Origin: Leifsonia shinshuensis
GTDB taxonomy: Bacteria; Actinomycetota; Actinomycetes; Actinomycetales; Microbacteriaceae
Direction: 5' to 3'
Length of the DNA: 64,000 nucleotides
Assembly: GCF_022606355.1 (NCBI RefSeq)
Contig: NZ_JAHHZQ010000001.1
Location: 372,001-436,000 of the forward strand
Position 1 is the first letter of the stretch, and each line of letters opens with the position of its first letter. Positions 14,767 through 24,476 of this stretch are shown in pieces. The notes under the pieces are model-generated. The model made no database searches, was not told the DNA's origin, and was given only the letters and a program-made list of their open reading frames with translations. The translations under genes were made by a program, and so were the position numbers.

Positions 14767-15768
14767 TCAGTAGCCCGCCGCCGGGTCCACCCGACCCACG
14801 AACGCGCCCGTATCGAGGAACGCACGCACGTTCGCACCGATACGCTCGGCGAGCAGCGGAGCGATCATCTCGGAGGTGTCGGCCTGGTGCGGCGTGATCA
14901 GGCACGCCTCCTCGTCCCAGAGGGGGTGCCCATCCGGCAGCGGCTCCGGGTCCGTGACGTCGATGCCGGCTCCGGCTATCGCGCCGGTTCGGAGCGCACG
15001 CAGCAGCGCGTCGGTGTCGACGAGGCCGCCGCGGGCGACGTTCACCAGGTAGGCCGTCGACTTCATCGCCGCGAACTCGGCATCCGAGAACAAGTGACGG
15101 GTCCCTCCGGTCAGCGCCGCCGCGACCACGACCACATCGGCGTCGGGGAGGACGTCGAGGAGCCGGTCGGTCGTCACCGTGCGCTCCGCGCCCTCGACCG
15201 GGTCCGGCGACCGGCGCACGATCGTCACCCTCACGCCGAACGGCGCCAGCAGCACCATGAGTTCGAGGGCGATCCCTCCCGCTCCGACGATCACGACATC
15301 GCGCCCGTAGAGCGAACGGCCCTCCTCGACCGTCGCCCACGACCTCGCGCGCACGCGCTTCGGGATCACCCGCATCAGCGCGAGCGCAAGCACGAGCGCG
15401 TGCTCGGCGACCGGCTGGGCGTACGCGCCCTTCGCGCTCGTCCACACCAGGCCGCGGCGGTCCTCCGAGGCGATGATCCGGGAGAACGCGTCGACGCCGG
15501 CGAACGGCAGCTGCACCCAGCCGATGCCGGGATGCGCCGCCAGGATCGGAGGGAACGCCGCAGCGTCCTTGTTGGAGAGCCACACCACGCCGCGCGTGCG
15601 GTCGGAGAGCGGCTCCACCGTTCCGCCCGCTGCCTCCACCGCCTCGACGAACGACGGCTCCGCGGTCGGCAGCACGGCGATGGGGCCGGGTTCCGGCCTG
15701 TCCTGCGGGGCGAGTGGCGCGCTGTCGGGCGCCAGGACGGCTCGATGCTGAGGGGGGCGGTCTGCCAT
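14767..15768 (-). CDS. D-isomer-specific 2-hydroxyacid dehydrogenase
   Basis: A 333-residue NAD(P)-dependent oxidoreductase. The first ~35 residues are a Pro/Ala-rich extension not typical of the family. The substrate domain reaches to about 130, the Rossmann nucleotide-binding motif is VVIVGAGGIALELM (about 165), NVARGGLVDTDALLRAL carries the conserved arginine region, and PHQADT near 300 holds the catalytic histidine. Relatives reduce glyoxylate, hydroxypyruvate or phenylpyruvate; the substrate is unknown. ATG 15768 has AGGAGG at 6 nt. It lies 95 bp downstream of the peptide transporter operon, separated by the 14-bp repeats. Confidence 0.88.
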   Translation of the reverse strand: MADRPPQHRAVLAPDSAPLAPQDRPEPGPIAVLPTAEPSFVEAVEAAGGTVEPLSDRTRGVVWLSNKDAAAFPPILAAHPGIGWVQLPFAGVDAFSRIIASEDRRGLVWTSAKGAYAQPVAEHALVLALALMRVIPKRVRARSWATVEEGRSLYGRDVVIVGAGGIALELMVLLAPFGVRVTIVRRSPDPVEGAERTVTTDRLLDVLPDADVVVVAAALTGGTRHLFSDAEFAAMKSTAYLVNVARGGLVDTDALLRALRTGAIAGAGIDVTDPEPLPDGHPLWDEEACLITPHQADTSEMIAPLLAERIGANVRAFLDTGAFVGRVDPAAGY

Positions 15769-15781
15769 GGTGGTCCTCCTG

Positions 15782-15823
15782 GAGGTCGGCGGTGCGAGGT
15801 CGGCGGTGCGAGGTCGGCGGTGC
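15782..15823. repeat. Three tandem 14-bp repeats
   Basis: The unit GAGGTCGGCGGTGC occurs three times back to back, followed by a broken fourth start (GACGTCGGA). It lies in the 95-bp gap upstream of the dehydrogenase gene, 14 bp before its ribosome binding site. There are no spacers, so it is a simple tandem repeat, probably from replication slippage; on the minus strand it adds C-rich sequence to the leader. Confidence 0.85.
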
Positions 15824-15863
15824 GACGTCGGATCGTCTCCGGGATCCGACGACGCCGGACGGG

Positions 15864-16709
15864 TCAGCTCGCGCGCTGCGGGCGGCGTTCGGTACGCCGC
15901 TGAGGCGGTTTCAGAGCGTCCGCAAGGCCGCGGACGAACGGGTGGGACGGATCGGCGAGCACCTCTTCGATCGGCCCGTAGCCGACGGGACGCCCGCCTT
16001 GCAGCACGATCGACACGTCGGTCGCGCGACGCAGCACGGCGAGATCGTGGCTCACGATGACGGCGGTGAACCCGGCGTGCTCGCGCAAACGGGCCAGCAG
16101 GTCGATGACCGCGTCGCGCACGGTCGCGTCGATGCCCGCCGTCGGCTCGTCGACCACCAGCACCTGCGGGCCGAGGACGAGCGCCTTGGCAAGCGCGACG
16201 CGCTGCCGCTGCCCCGCGCTCAGCTCGTAGGGGTACTTGGTGAGGACGCTGAGCGGCAGGTGCACCGTGTCGAGCATCAACGCGGCCCGCTCCCCCGCGG
16301 CCCGGCGACTGTAGTGGTGATCCCGTTCGAAGATCGGCAGGGAGACGTTGTCCTGCACCGACAGCGTCGGCTCCAGGGTGGCCGCGCCCTCCTGCGGCAG
16401 GTAGCCCACGTGGAAGGTCACCTCGGCCAGGTCACGCTTGCGGGCGTGCCGGAGCGAATGGCCGAGAACGGTGGCGTCCCCGCCGCTGATCCGCGGGCCC
16501 GGCTCGCCCGAACGGAGGGGAAGCCCCCGCCCGGCGAGCACCGACGCCAGCGTGCTCTTGCCCGAACCCGTCTCGCCCAGCACCCCGATCGACTGCCCGG
16601 CCTCCAAGCGGAAGCTGATCCCGCGCAGGGCGACGCACGACTGGCTCGTCCCGCGCGCAGGGTATTCGACGGACAGGTCGCTGACGAGGATGGCGGGATC
16701 GGGACTCAC
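15864..16709 (-). CDS. ABC transporter ATP-binding protein (third ATPase of the peptide transporter operon)
   Basis: A 281-residue ATPase starting at GTG 16709, 10 bp after the stop of the fused ATPase gene. Walker A GETGSGKST (about 46-54), signature LSAGQRQR, Walker B VLVVDEPTAGID and the switch histidine in VSHD are all present, so it should be active. The signature has alanine for the first glycine. The usual OppD/OppF C-terminal extension is short: it ends soon after PSHPFVRGLADALK. It shares no membrane subunit of its own and probably belongs to the same transporter or replaces one half in some conditions. Confidence 0.87.
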   Translation of the reverse strand: MSPDPAILVSDLSVEYPARGTSQSCVALRGISFRLEAGQSIGVLGETGSGKSTLASVLAGRGLPLRSGEPGPRISGGDATVLGHSLRHARKRDLAEVTFHVGYLPQEGAATLEPTLSVQDNVSLPIFERDHHYSRRAAGERAALMLDTVHLPLSVLTKYPYELSAGQRQRVALAKALVLGPQVLVVDEPTAGIDATVRDAVIDLLARLREHAGFTAVIVSHDLAVLRRATDVSIVLQGGRPVGYGPIEEVLADPSHPFVRGLADALKPPQRRTERRPQRAS

Positions 16710-16719
16710 ATGTTCGACA

Positions 16720-18408
16720 TTAGGCGCTCTGCTCCTGCAAGGCGCGCAGGGCTTCCCGCCGGTCGGCCTGTTCGACCGGATCCGGTACGGGAAGGGACGC
16801 GAGCAGCCGCTGCGTGTACGTCTCCTTCGGGTTGCCGAGCACCTCGGCTCCCGTGCCCTCCTCGACGAGCCGCCCGCGATGGAGCACCGCGATGCGATCG
16901 GCGAGGAGGTCGACGACCGCGAGGTCGTGGCTGATGAACAGTGCGGCGAAGCCGAACTCCCTCTGCAGATCCGAGAACAGCTCCAGCACGCGCGCCTGCA
17001 CGGACACATCGAGCGCGGAAGTCGGCTCGTCGGCGATCAGCAGCGTCGGCTCGAGGGCGAGCGCGCGGGCGAGACTCGCTCGCTGCCGCTGACCGCCCGA
17101 CAGCTCGTGCGGGTACCGATCGCCGTACGTGCGCGGCAGCTGCACGGCCTCCAGGAGCTCGTCGACGCGCCCGCGGGCCTCCGCCGGCGACGACGCCTTG
17201 CCGTGCACGACCAGCGGCTCCGCGACGCAGTCGGCGATGGTCAGCAGTGGGTTGAAGCTCGACGCCGGGTCTTGGAAGACGAACCCGAGATCGCTGCGCA
17301 CCTTGCGGAACTGCCGCTCGCGGACGCCGTTCATCTCGATGCCGAGAACCTTCAGCGAGCCGTCGGTGACCTTGCCGAGTCCGGCGATGGCGCGGCCGAT
17401 CGTCGTCTTGCCCGAACCGGACTCGCCCACGAGGCCCAGCACCTCTCCCGGGCGGATGTCGAAGCTCACGCCGTCGACCGCGACGAAGCCGGGACGGCCG
17501 AGGCGGCCAGGGTACTGGATCCGCAGGTCGCGCGCCGAGACCACGGGCGCCTCCTGCGGACGCTCGGCCCGCGCGATCGCACGGTCCTGGGTCGCGATCG
17601 CGCCCTGCCCGATCCGCGGGACGGAGGCCAGCAGCTTGCGCGTGTACTCGGCCTGCGGCGCCGAGAACAGCGTGCGCGCGTCGGCCTCCTCCACGACCTT
17701 GCCCTGGTACATGACCGCCACCCGATCGGCGAGATCGGCGACCACGCCCATGTTGTGGGTGATCAGCACGATCGCAGCGCCGAACTCATCGCGGCACCGG
17801 CGCAACAGGTCGAGGATCTCGGCCTGCACCGTCACGTCCAGCGCGGTCGTCGGCTCGTCCGCGACGATCAGGCCGGGGTTCAGGACCAGCGCCATGGCGA
17901 TGACGATGCGCTGCTTCTGCCCTCCCGAGAACTGGTGAGGGTAGTACTTGACGCGCTTCTCCGGCTCGGGGATGCCGACCCGGCGGAGGATGTCGATCGC
18001 CTTCGCCTGCGCCTGCTTCTTGGACAGCTTCCCGTGGGCCCGCAGGCCTTCGGCGATCTGCCAGCCGACCTGGTAGACGGGGTTCAGCGACGTGGAGGGC
18101 TCCTGGAAGACCATGGCGACGTCGGTGCCGCGGACCTCCCGCAGCTCGCGCTTGCTCAGCGTCACGATGTCCGATTCCGTGCTGCCGTCCCTGCTGCGCA
18201 GCACCACGGCGCCGGACGCAGTCGCGGTCTCGGGCAGGAGGCCGAGGATCGTCTTCGCGGTGACGGTCTTGCCGGAGCCGGACTCGCCGACGATCGCGAG
18301 CACCTCGCCGGGTGAGACCCGCAGGCTCACATCGTCGACGGCCTTCACCGCGCCGGCGTCGGTGGCGAACGTCACGGACAGATTGTCGATGGTGACGACG
18401 TCGCTCAT
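16720..18408 (-). CDS. Fused dipeptide/oligopeptide ABC transporter ATPase (DppD-DppF type)
   Basis: A 562-residue protein with two complete ABC ATPase modules. The first has Walker A GESGSGKT (about 36-43), FSGGQKQR and VADEPTTALD; the second has GESGSGKT near 310, LSGGQRQR and IADEPTSALD. The two modules are joined by the oligopeptide-type linker (YTRKLLASVPRIGQG), and the same TQRLLASLPVPDP motif ends the second. Together they would power uptake through the two permeases upstream. ATG 18408 overlaps the TGA of the permease gene (ATGA). Fusion of the two ATPases into one chain is common in actinobacteria. Confidence 0.93.
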   Translation of the reverse strand: MSDVVTIDNLSVTFATDAGAVKAVDDVSLRVSPGEVLAIVGESGSGKTVTAKTILGLLPETATASGAVVLRSRDGSTESDIVTLSKRELREVRGTDVAMVFQEPSTSLNPVYQVGWQIAEGLRAHGKLSKKQAQAKAIDILRRVGIPEPEKRVKYYPHQFSGGQKQRIVIAMALVLNPGLIVADEPTTALDVTVQAEILDLLRRCRDEFGAAIVLITHNMGVVADLADRVAVMYQGKVVEEADARTLFSAPQAEYTRKLLASVPRIGQGAIATQDRAIARAERPQEAPVVSARDLRIQYPGRLGRPGFVAVDGVSFDIRPGEVLGLVGESGSGKTTIGRAIAGLGKVTDGSLKVLGIEMNGVRERQFRKVRSDLGFVFQDPASSFNPLLTIADCVAEPLVVHGKASSPAEARGRVDELLEAVQLPRTYGDRYPHELSGGQRQRASLARALALEPTLLIADEPTSALDVSVQARVLELFSDLQREFGFAALFISHDLAVVDLLADRIAVLHRGRLVEEGTGAEVLGNPKETYTQRLLASLPVPDPVEQADRREALRALQEQSA

Positions 18409-19478
18409 GGCTTGACCTCGATTCCGTGCTCGTCGAACGACTCTCCGCCTTCGAGACCGTCGATGCCGCCGGGGCCCGCCTCGAGGGGGCCGCCGGGGAC
18501 GACGGAGGTCTCGGCGACCAGGCCCGATGCCTCTGCGGCGCGGCGACGGCCGCGCAGACGCGGGTCGGCCAGGTCGTTGAGGCTCTCGCCGACCAGGGTG
18601 ATTCCGAGCACCACCAGCACGATCGCGAGACCGGGGTAGATGGAGGTCCACCAGATCCCGCTCGTCACGTCCGACAGCGCCTTGTTGAGGTCGTAGCCCC
18701 ACTCGGCGGCGGCGGTCGGCTCGATGCCGAAGCCGAGGAAGCCCAGCGCGGCGAGTGTCAGGATGGCGTCCGACGAGTTCAGCGTGAAGATCAGCGGAAG
18801 CGTGCGGGTCGAGTTGCGGTACACGTGACGGAACATGATCCGCCCGTTGCTCGCCCCGACCACCTTGGCCGATTCGACGTAGGCCTCCGCCTTGATCCGG
18901 ACGACCTCCGAGCGGATGACCCGGAAGTACTGCGGGATGTAGACGACGGTGATCGAGATCGCCGCCGCCAGGATGCCGCCCCAGAGGCTGGACTGCCCGC
19001 CCGAGATCACGATCGCCATCACGATGGCCAGGAGCAGGGACGGGAACGCGTAGATCGCGTCGGCGATCACGACGAGCACCCGGTCGACCCAGCCGCCGAA
19101 GTAGCCCGAGACCAGGCCGAGGACGACACCGGCGAAGATCGACAGGATCACGGCGACGACGATCACCAGGATCGCGGTCTGCGCTCCCCAGATCACGCGG
19201 GAGAAGACGTCGTAGCCACCGACGGTCGTGCCCCAGATGTGTGCGGGACTCGGCGGCTGCTGAGAGCCGAACTGGCCGTGCGCGTCCTTCAACTGCGCGA
19301 AGCCGTACGGGGCGATGAGCGGCGCGAAGATCGCCGTCAGGATGAAGATGCCGGTGAGCACGAGTCCCACGATGAGCATCCCGCGTTGCAGTCCGACGGA
19401 CTGCCGCAGCTGATGCACGACGGGGAGCCTGCTCCAGATGGCCCGCTTGGGAGCGGTGCCGGACGTGCCCGAGGCCAT
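18405..19478 (-). CDS. Peptide ABC transporter permease (OppC/DppC type)
   Basis: A 357-residue permease with six membrane helices and the N-terminal OppC_N segment (LQRGMLIVGLVLTGIFIL). The EAA-like cytoplasmic loop reads EAYVESAKVVGASNGRIMFR (about 212-231), which contacts the ATPase. Residues 315 onward form an extra acidic/glycine-rich tail. It starts one base after the stop of the other permease gene (TGACATG) and overlaps the ATPase start by 4 nt, so the operon is tightly coupled. Confidence 0.93.
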   Translation of the reverse strand: MASGTSGTAPKRAIWSRLPVVHQLRQSVGLQRGMLIVGLVLTGIFILTAIFAPLIAPYGFAQLKDAHGQFGSQQPPSPAHIWGTTVGGYDVFSRVIWGAQTAILVIVVAVILSIFAGVVLGLVSGYFGGWVDRVLVVIADAIYAFPSLLLAIVMAIVISGGQSSLWGGILAAAISITVVYIPQYFRVIRSEVVRIKAEAYVESAKVVGASNGRIMFRHVYRNSTRTLPLIFTLNSSDAILTLAALGFLGFGIEPTAAAEWGYDLNKALSDVTSGIWWTSIYPGLAIVLVVLGITLVGESLNDLADPRLRGRRRAAEASGLVAETSVVPGGPLEAGPGGIDGLEGGESFDEHGIEVKP

Positions 19479-19479
19479 G

Positions 19480-20577
19480 TCAATACCTCACTCTCGGGTC
19501 GATGAGCGCCGCGATGATGTCGACGATGAAGTTCGTGAGCGCGACGATGACGGCGAGCAGCACGACCATGCCCTGCACGGCGACGAAGTCACGTGCCTGC
19601 AGGTAGTGCGACAGCTGGAAGCCGAGACCCTTCCATTCGAAGGTCGTCTCGGTCAGGATCGCGCCGCCGAGCAGCAGGGCGATCTGAAGGCCCATGACCG
19701 TGATGATCGGGATGAGCGCCGGGCGGTACGCGTGCTTGCGCACCAGCCGGCTCTCGCTCACACCGCGCGAGCGGGCGGCGTCCACGTAGTCGGTGGAGAG
19801 CGTGCCGATCACGTTCGTACGCACCAGGCGCAGGAAGATGCCCGCGGTCAGCAGACCCAGGGTCACGGCCGGCAGCACGGCGTGCAGGAGCACGTCGCCG
19901 ACGACGGCGGGATCGCCGGTCTGGAACGCGTCGATGAGGTAGATGCCGGTCTTGTTGGGCAGCGTCTGCATCTCGATCTCCGAGCTGGTGGACGCGCGAC
20001 CGGCGACGGGGAGCACGTTCAGCCAGATCGAGAACACGAGCTTCAGCACCATGCCGACGAAGAACACCGGAGTGGCGTAGCAGAGGATCGCGAAGATGCG
20101 CAGCGAGGCGTCGCCCCACCGGTCGCGGAAGTACGCCGCGAGAAGTCCGAGCGGGATGCCGACGATGAACGCGACGATGAGCGCGTAGAACGCCAGCTCG
20201 AGGGTCGCCGCGCCATAGGTGAGCAGCACCTGCGTCACCGCCTGATGGTCGGTGAAGGTCGTGCCGAAGTCGCCGCGGAGGATCTGCCCGAGGTACTCGA
20301 AGTACTGCACGAGCAGCGGCCGGTCGTACCCGGCCTCGTGGATGCGCTGCTGCAGCTGCGCGGGAGGCAGCTTGCCGCCGAGCGCCGCCGTGATGGGGTC
20401 GCCCGTGGACCGCATCAGGAAGAAGACGACTGTGACGAGGATGAAGATCGTCGGGATGATGAGGAGGGCGCGGATCAGGATGTAACGACCGAGGCCGCCT
20501 CCCGAGCGTCGACGCGCCGTGGTTCGTTCTGGGCCGGACGCCGTTGGCGCCGCCTGGCCGCTGACCGTCGCTGTCAT
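19480..20577 (-). CDS. Peptide ABC transporter permease (OppB/DppB type)
   Basis: A 365-residue permease starting at ATG 20577 (a TTG nine bases upstream is less likely). An N-terminal cytoplasmic Ser/Thr/Arg-rich stretch of about 25 residues precedes RYILIRALLIIPTIFILVTV, the standard first helix of DppB. Six helices are visible, with the EAA loop STDYVDAARSRGVSESRLVR near 255-275. It pairs with the OppC-type permease to form the channel. The 78 bp to the binding-protein gene contain a modest inverted repeat (GGGCGGC / GCCGCCC region) that may reduce read-through. Confidence 0.93.
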   Translation of the reverse strand: MTATVSGQAAPTASGPERTTARRRSGGGLGRYILIRALLIIPTIFILVTVVFFLMRSTGDPITAALGGKLPPAQLQQRIHEAGYDRPLLVQYFEYLGQILRGDFGTTFTDHQAVTQVLLTYGAATLELAFYALIVAFIVGIPLGLLAAYFRDRWGDASLRIFAILCYATPVFFVGMVLKLVFSIWLNVLPVAGRASTSSEIEMQTLPNKTGIYLIDAFQTGDPAVVGDVLLHAVLPAVTLGLLTAGIFLRLVRTNVIGTLSTDYVDAARSRGVSESRLVRKHAYRPALIPIITVMGLQIALLLGGAILTETTFEWKGLGFQLSHYLQARDFVAVQGMVVLLAVIVALTNFIVDIIAALIDPRVRY

Positions 20578-20655
20578 GGAAGCCAATCGTGGGTGGTTCG
20601 TGGGTGGGGGCGGCCCGCAGATGCGAGCCGCCCCCGTTCGGCCGTGAGGTGCGGC

Positions 20656-22290
20656 CTAGCTCTTCGACAGAGCCGCGTAGCGGAACTTGAACGACGGGTC
20701 GAGCGTCTTGTCGGCGCCCGAGACGTTCTTGCCCACGACGGCGACCTGGGAGCCCTGAAGCAGCGGCAGGGTGGACAGGTCCGCACCCACCTTCGCCTGG
20801 ATCTCCTCGATGAGCTTGGTGCGCTCGGTCGGGTCGGTGGTACCCAGCTGCTGGGTGATCAGCTGCTGGACCTCGGGGTTGTCGTAGTGGTTCGCGAGGA
20901 AGTTGTCCTTGCTGAAGAACGGCGACAGGTAGTTGTCCGCGTCGGAGTAGTCCGGGAACCAGCCCAGCTGGTACGCCGGGTAGAGGTCCTTCACGCGGTC
21001 CTTGGAGTACTGCACCCACTCGGTCGACTGCAGGTTGACCTTGAACAGTCCGCCGTTCTCGAGCTGCTCCTTGACGAGTGCGTACTCGTCGCCGGAGGAC
21101 GGGCCGTAGTGGTCCGGGTTGTACTGCAGGTTCAGCGCGATCGGCGTGGTCACGCCCGCCGCCTGGAGGACGGCCTTCGCCTTGTCGAGGCTCGGGCCCC
21201 CGTTGCCGTCGCCGTAGAGGTCCTTGAGGACGGTGGTGGCGCCGGTCAGGCCCTGCGGGACGAAGGAGTAGACCGGGGTGTAGGTGTCCTTGTAGACCTG
21301 CTTGGCGATGGTCGCGCGGTCGACGAGGTCGGCAGCGGCCTGGCGCACGGCGAGGGCCTTCTTGGCGTCGGCCTCCGGAGTGGTGGCGCCGTACGGCTGG
21401 GTGTTGAAGTTCCACACGATGTAGCGGAGCTCACCGCCCGGGCCCTTGACGACCTTGACGTTCTTGTCGGTGCCGAGGCTCTGGACGTCGGTCGCCGACA
21501 GGCTGCGGAACGCCACGTCGATGGCGCCCTTCTGGATGTCGAGCTTGAGGTTCGACGACTCCGCGTAGTACTTGACGTTGACCTTGTCCGTGGCCGGCTT
21601 GCCCAGCAGGCCCTGGTAGTTCGGGTTCGCCTTGTACGCGATGAGGTTGTTGAAGTCGTAGCTCGTGATGTCGTACTGCCCGGCGAACGGGTGACCCTTG
21701 ACGATGGTGTTGTCCGGGGTGACCTTGTCGGCGGAGAAGACCTGGTGGTCGACGATCGGGCCGGCCGGGCTCGAGAGCACCTGCGCGAAGGTCTGGTCGT
21801 TCGGCACCTTGAGCTTGAACACTGCTGTGGTCTTGTCCGGGGTGCTCACGCTGTCGAGGTTGCCCAGGAGCGACGCGGGGCCGTTCGGGTCGTTGATCTT
21901 CAGCTGACGGTCGAAGGTGAACTTGACGTCCTCGGAGGTCAGCGCGTGACCGTTCGCGAACTTCAGATTCGGCTTCAGCTTCACGGTGTACTCGGTCGGC
22001 GACGTGAACGCAGCGCTCTCGGCGATGTCCGGCTTCACGTCCGGGCTGCCGTAGGGCGAGTTCATCAGGAACGGGTAGACCTGGTTCATCACGGCGAACG
22101 AGCCGTTGTCGTACGACCCTGCCGGGTCGATCGACGTGATCTTGTCCGTCGTGCCGATGGTCAGCGTGCCGCCGCTGGAGCCGCCGGAGCTGTTGTTGCT
22201 CCCCGAGCAGCCCGCGAGCACCAGCGCCGCGGCCGCGAAGGCCGCTGAGACGGCGAGCAGGCGCCGTCCGCCGATGTGAACGGATCTCAT
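20656..22290 (-). CDS. Peptide ABC transporter substrate-binding lipoprotein (family 5)
   Basis: A 544-residue solute-binding protein. A lipoprotein signal (RRLLAVSAAFAAAALVLAGC, lipobox cysteine near 28) is followed by a Ser/Gly/Asn linker, so it is anchored on the outer face of the membrane. The mature part is of the SBP_bac_5 type (GTLTIGTTDKITSIDPAGSY; TSEDVKFTFDR). Family members bind di- or oligopeptides, nickel or glycosides; with the OppBCDF-like partners, peptides are most likely. ATG 22290 has a GAAGAGG sequence about 9 nt upstream. The 256 bp upstream should hold the operon promoter, but I see no convincing boxes. Confidence 0.92.
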   Translation of the reverse strand: MRSVHIGGRRLLAVSAAFAAAALVLAGCSGSNNSSGGSSGGTLTIGTTDKITSIDPAGSYDNGSFAVMNQVYPFLMNSPYGSPDVKPDIAESAAFTSPTEYTVKLKPNLKFANGHALTSEDVKFTFDRQLKINDPNGPASLLGNLDSVSTPDKTTAVFKLKVPNDQTFAQVLSSPAGPIVDHQVFSADKVTPDNTIVKGHPFAGQYDITSYDFNNLIAYKANPNYQGLLGKPATDKVNVKYYAESSNLKLDIQKGAIDVAFRSLSATDVQSLGTDKNVKVVKGPGGELRYIVWNFNTQPYGATTPEADAKKALAVRQAAADLVDRATIAKQVYKDTYTPVYSFVPQGLTGATTVLKDLYGDGNGGPSLDKAKAVLQAAGVTTPIALNLQYNPDHYGPSSGDEYALVKEQLENGGLFKVNLQSTEWVQYSKDRVKDLYPAYQLGWFPDYSDADNYLSPFFSKDNFLANHYDNPEVQQLITQQLGTTDPTERTKLIEEIQAKVGADLSTLPLLQGSQVAVVGKNVSGADKTLDPSFKFRYAALSKS

Positions 22291-22546
22291 ATCCGATTAC
22301 CTCTTCCTTGGTGGGATCACTGAGACGGCCGAGCGCACGCGAGCGCCTCGTCGCCGAATCGCGTTGCCACAGTCCTAGCATGAATGCCGCGTGGAGTGCG
22401 CATCCTGCCGCGGATCGCGGCGCAATCTTTACATCGACGCAACAATATCGCGCGCATTCGTGCAGGATGACGCGGATTCCGTCGTCGGGGTGCACCGGTG
22501 CCTTATGCCGCCCGGCCGGACTGGCCCACCGTCGCCCGCCGGCGGA

Positions 22547-24430
22547 CTACTCGCCGCGCAGCCGCATCCGCTCCTGGTCGATCGACGACAGCGCCACCTG
22601 CAACGACCGTCGAAGATCCGCGTTCTGCGGGTCGGTGCGCGCCAGACGGGAGGTCAGCTCGGCCTTCTCGCGCAGGAGGTCGCGGTCGATCAGGCCGTCG
22701 AGGATCGAGCGCGCGTATCGACCGGCGTCGGAACCGGCCTGCGGCAGCGCGGCCACCGCCAGCGCGTTCACGGTCGGCTCGTACGCCGGCGGCACCTCCG
22801 CGAGGATGCGATCCACCCATCCCGGGTCGGCGAACGAGGGCAGCTGGCTGGCGATCGCGTCGCGCACGACCGCGTGCGTCGGGTTGACGAACGGCACCTG
22901 CACAGCGCGCGCCGCCCGCTCTGCACCGACCTCCGCGGGCAGCTGGAGCAGCACCATCAGGCTCTCCCGCTCCGTGCGCTGCGTCGGGTCGGTCGGGTCG
23001 ACAGGCGCCGGCGCAGGCTGGGCCGTGCCCTGCTCGCCGGCGGGGCCCGGCGACGGGGACTGCTGGGGCGCCGCGGACGCGCCCCGACCGCCCGAGTCGC
23101 CGCGCTGCCCGCGCTGGGCCGACCGGACGGCGCGCAGCGCGTCGTCGAGGTCGGCGCCGGAGAGCCGCGCCAGCTCGCGCGTGTAGCCGTTCTGCGAGGC
23201 GGGGTCGCGGATCGTCGCGACGATCGGCGCGCCCGCGCGGAGCGCCGACGAACGGCCCTCCACCGTGTCGAGGTCGAAACGCTCCACGACCTGCCGGATC
23301 ATGAACTCGAACATCGGCTTGCGGTTGTCGATCATGCGGCGGACCGCGTCATCGCCACCCGCCAGCCGCAGGTCGCAGGGGTCGAGACCATCCGGACCGA
23401 CGGCGACATAGGTCTGCGCGGAGAAGCGCTGCTCCTCTCCGAAGGCGCGTGCCGCCGCCTTCTGGCCGGCCGCGTCGGGGTCGAAGGTGAAGATGACGGA
23501 CCCGCTGCTGCTGTCGTCGCCCATCACCCGTCGGATCACCTTGATGTGATCGACGCCGAACGCCGTTCCACAGGTTGCGACCGCTGTCGTGATCCCGGCC
23601 AGGTGACAGGCCATCACGTCGGTGTACCCCTCCACCACGACGACTTCGTCTCGACGCGAGATGTCGCGCTTGGCGAGGTCGAGGCCGTACAGCACCTGGG
23701 TCTTCTTGTAGACGGCGGTCTCGGGAGTGTTGAGGTACTTCGGGCCGTTGTCGTCATCGAGCAGCCGGCGCGCGCCGAACCCGATCGTCTGGCCGGTGAT
23801 GTCGCGGATGGGCCAGACCAGCCGGCCGCGGAACCGGTCGTAGACGCCTCGATCACGCTGCGAGACGAGCCCGGCGGCGAGCAGCTCGTCCGGCGTGAAG
23901 CCCTTGGTGCGCAGGTGGTTGGTGAGCTCGTCCCAGCTCTTCGGGGCGAAACCCACACCGAAGTGCGAGGCGGCCGCCGCGTCGAAGCCGCGCTCCCCGA
24001 GGAAGCGCCGGCCGGGGTCGGCGTCGGGAGCGGCGAGGCGCTCGCGGAAGAACTCCTCCGCCGCGTTGTTGGCGGCGAGGATGCGGGCGCGGTTGCCGCT
24101 CGACTCGCTCGGGCCTCCCCCGCCCTCCTCGTAGTGCAGCTGATAGCCGATGCGGCCGGCGAGCCGCTCGACGGCCTCGGTGAACGAGACATGGTCGAGC
24201 TTGACGAGGAACGCGTACACGTCGCCGCCCTCGCCGCAGCCGAAGCAGTGGTACCGCCCGACGCCCGGACGCACGTTGAAACTCGGGCTCTTCTCGTCGT
24301 GGAACGGGCAGAGCCCCTTGAGAGAGCCGACGCCGCCCGGCTTCAGACTGACGTAGTCGCCGATGATGTCGGCGATGTTGGTGCGGGCCTTGACCTCGTC
24401 GATGTCACTCTGTCGTATCCGGCCGGCCAT
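22547..24430 (-). CDS. dnaG: DNA primase
   Basis: A 627-residue primase that lays RNA primers for replication. The N-terminal CHC2 zinc finger is visible (CPFH at about 41-44 and CFGC at about 62-65), followed by the catalytic core with VVEGYTDVM and FDPDAAGQ of the TOPRIM domain. The last ~200 residues contain a Gly/Pro/Gln-rich linker (near 450-480) and the helicase-interaction domain. ATG 24430 fits the family start (MAGRIRQSDIDEVKARTNI). It belongs to a block with dgt and dusB in the usual actinobacterial order. Confidence 0.97.
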   Translation of the reverse strand: MAGRIRQSDIDEVKARTNIADIIGDYVSLKPGGVGSLKGLCPFHDEKSPSFNVRPGVGRYHCFGCGEGGDVYAFLVKLDHVSFTEAVERLAGRIGYQLHYEEGGGGPSESSGNRARILAANNAAEEFFRERLAAPDADPGRRFLGERGFDAAAASHFGVGFAPKSWDELTNHLRTKGFTPDELLAAGLVSQRDRGVYDRFRGRLVWPIRDITGQTIGFGARRLLDDDNGPKYLNTPETAVYKKTQVLYGLDLAKRDISRRDEVVVVEGYTDVMACHLAGITTAVATCGTAFGVDHIKVIRRVMGDDSSSGSVIFTFDPDAAGQKAAARAFGEEQRFSAQTYVAVGPDGLDPCDLRLAGGDDAVRRMIDNRKPMFEFMIRQVVERFDLDTVEGRSSALRAGAPIVATIRDPASQNGYTRELARLSGADLDDALRAVRSAQRGQRGDSGGRGASAAPQQSPSPGPAGEQGTAQPAPAPVDPTDPTQRTERESLMVLLQLPAEVGAERAARAVQVPFVNPTHAVVRDAIASQLPSFADPGWVDRILAEVPPAYEPTVNALAVAALPQAGSDAGRYARSILDGLIDRDLLREKAELTSRLARTDPQNADLRRSLQVALSSIDQERMRLRGE

Positions 24431-24476
24431 GATCCGATTCTAGTGATCGGGTACGACCTTCCGGCGCGGGACGCCG

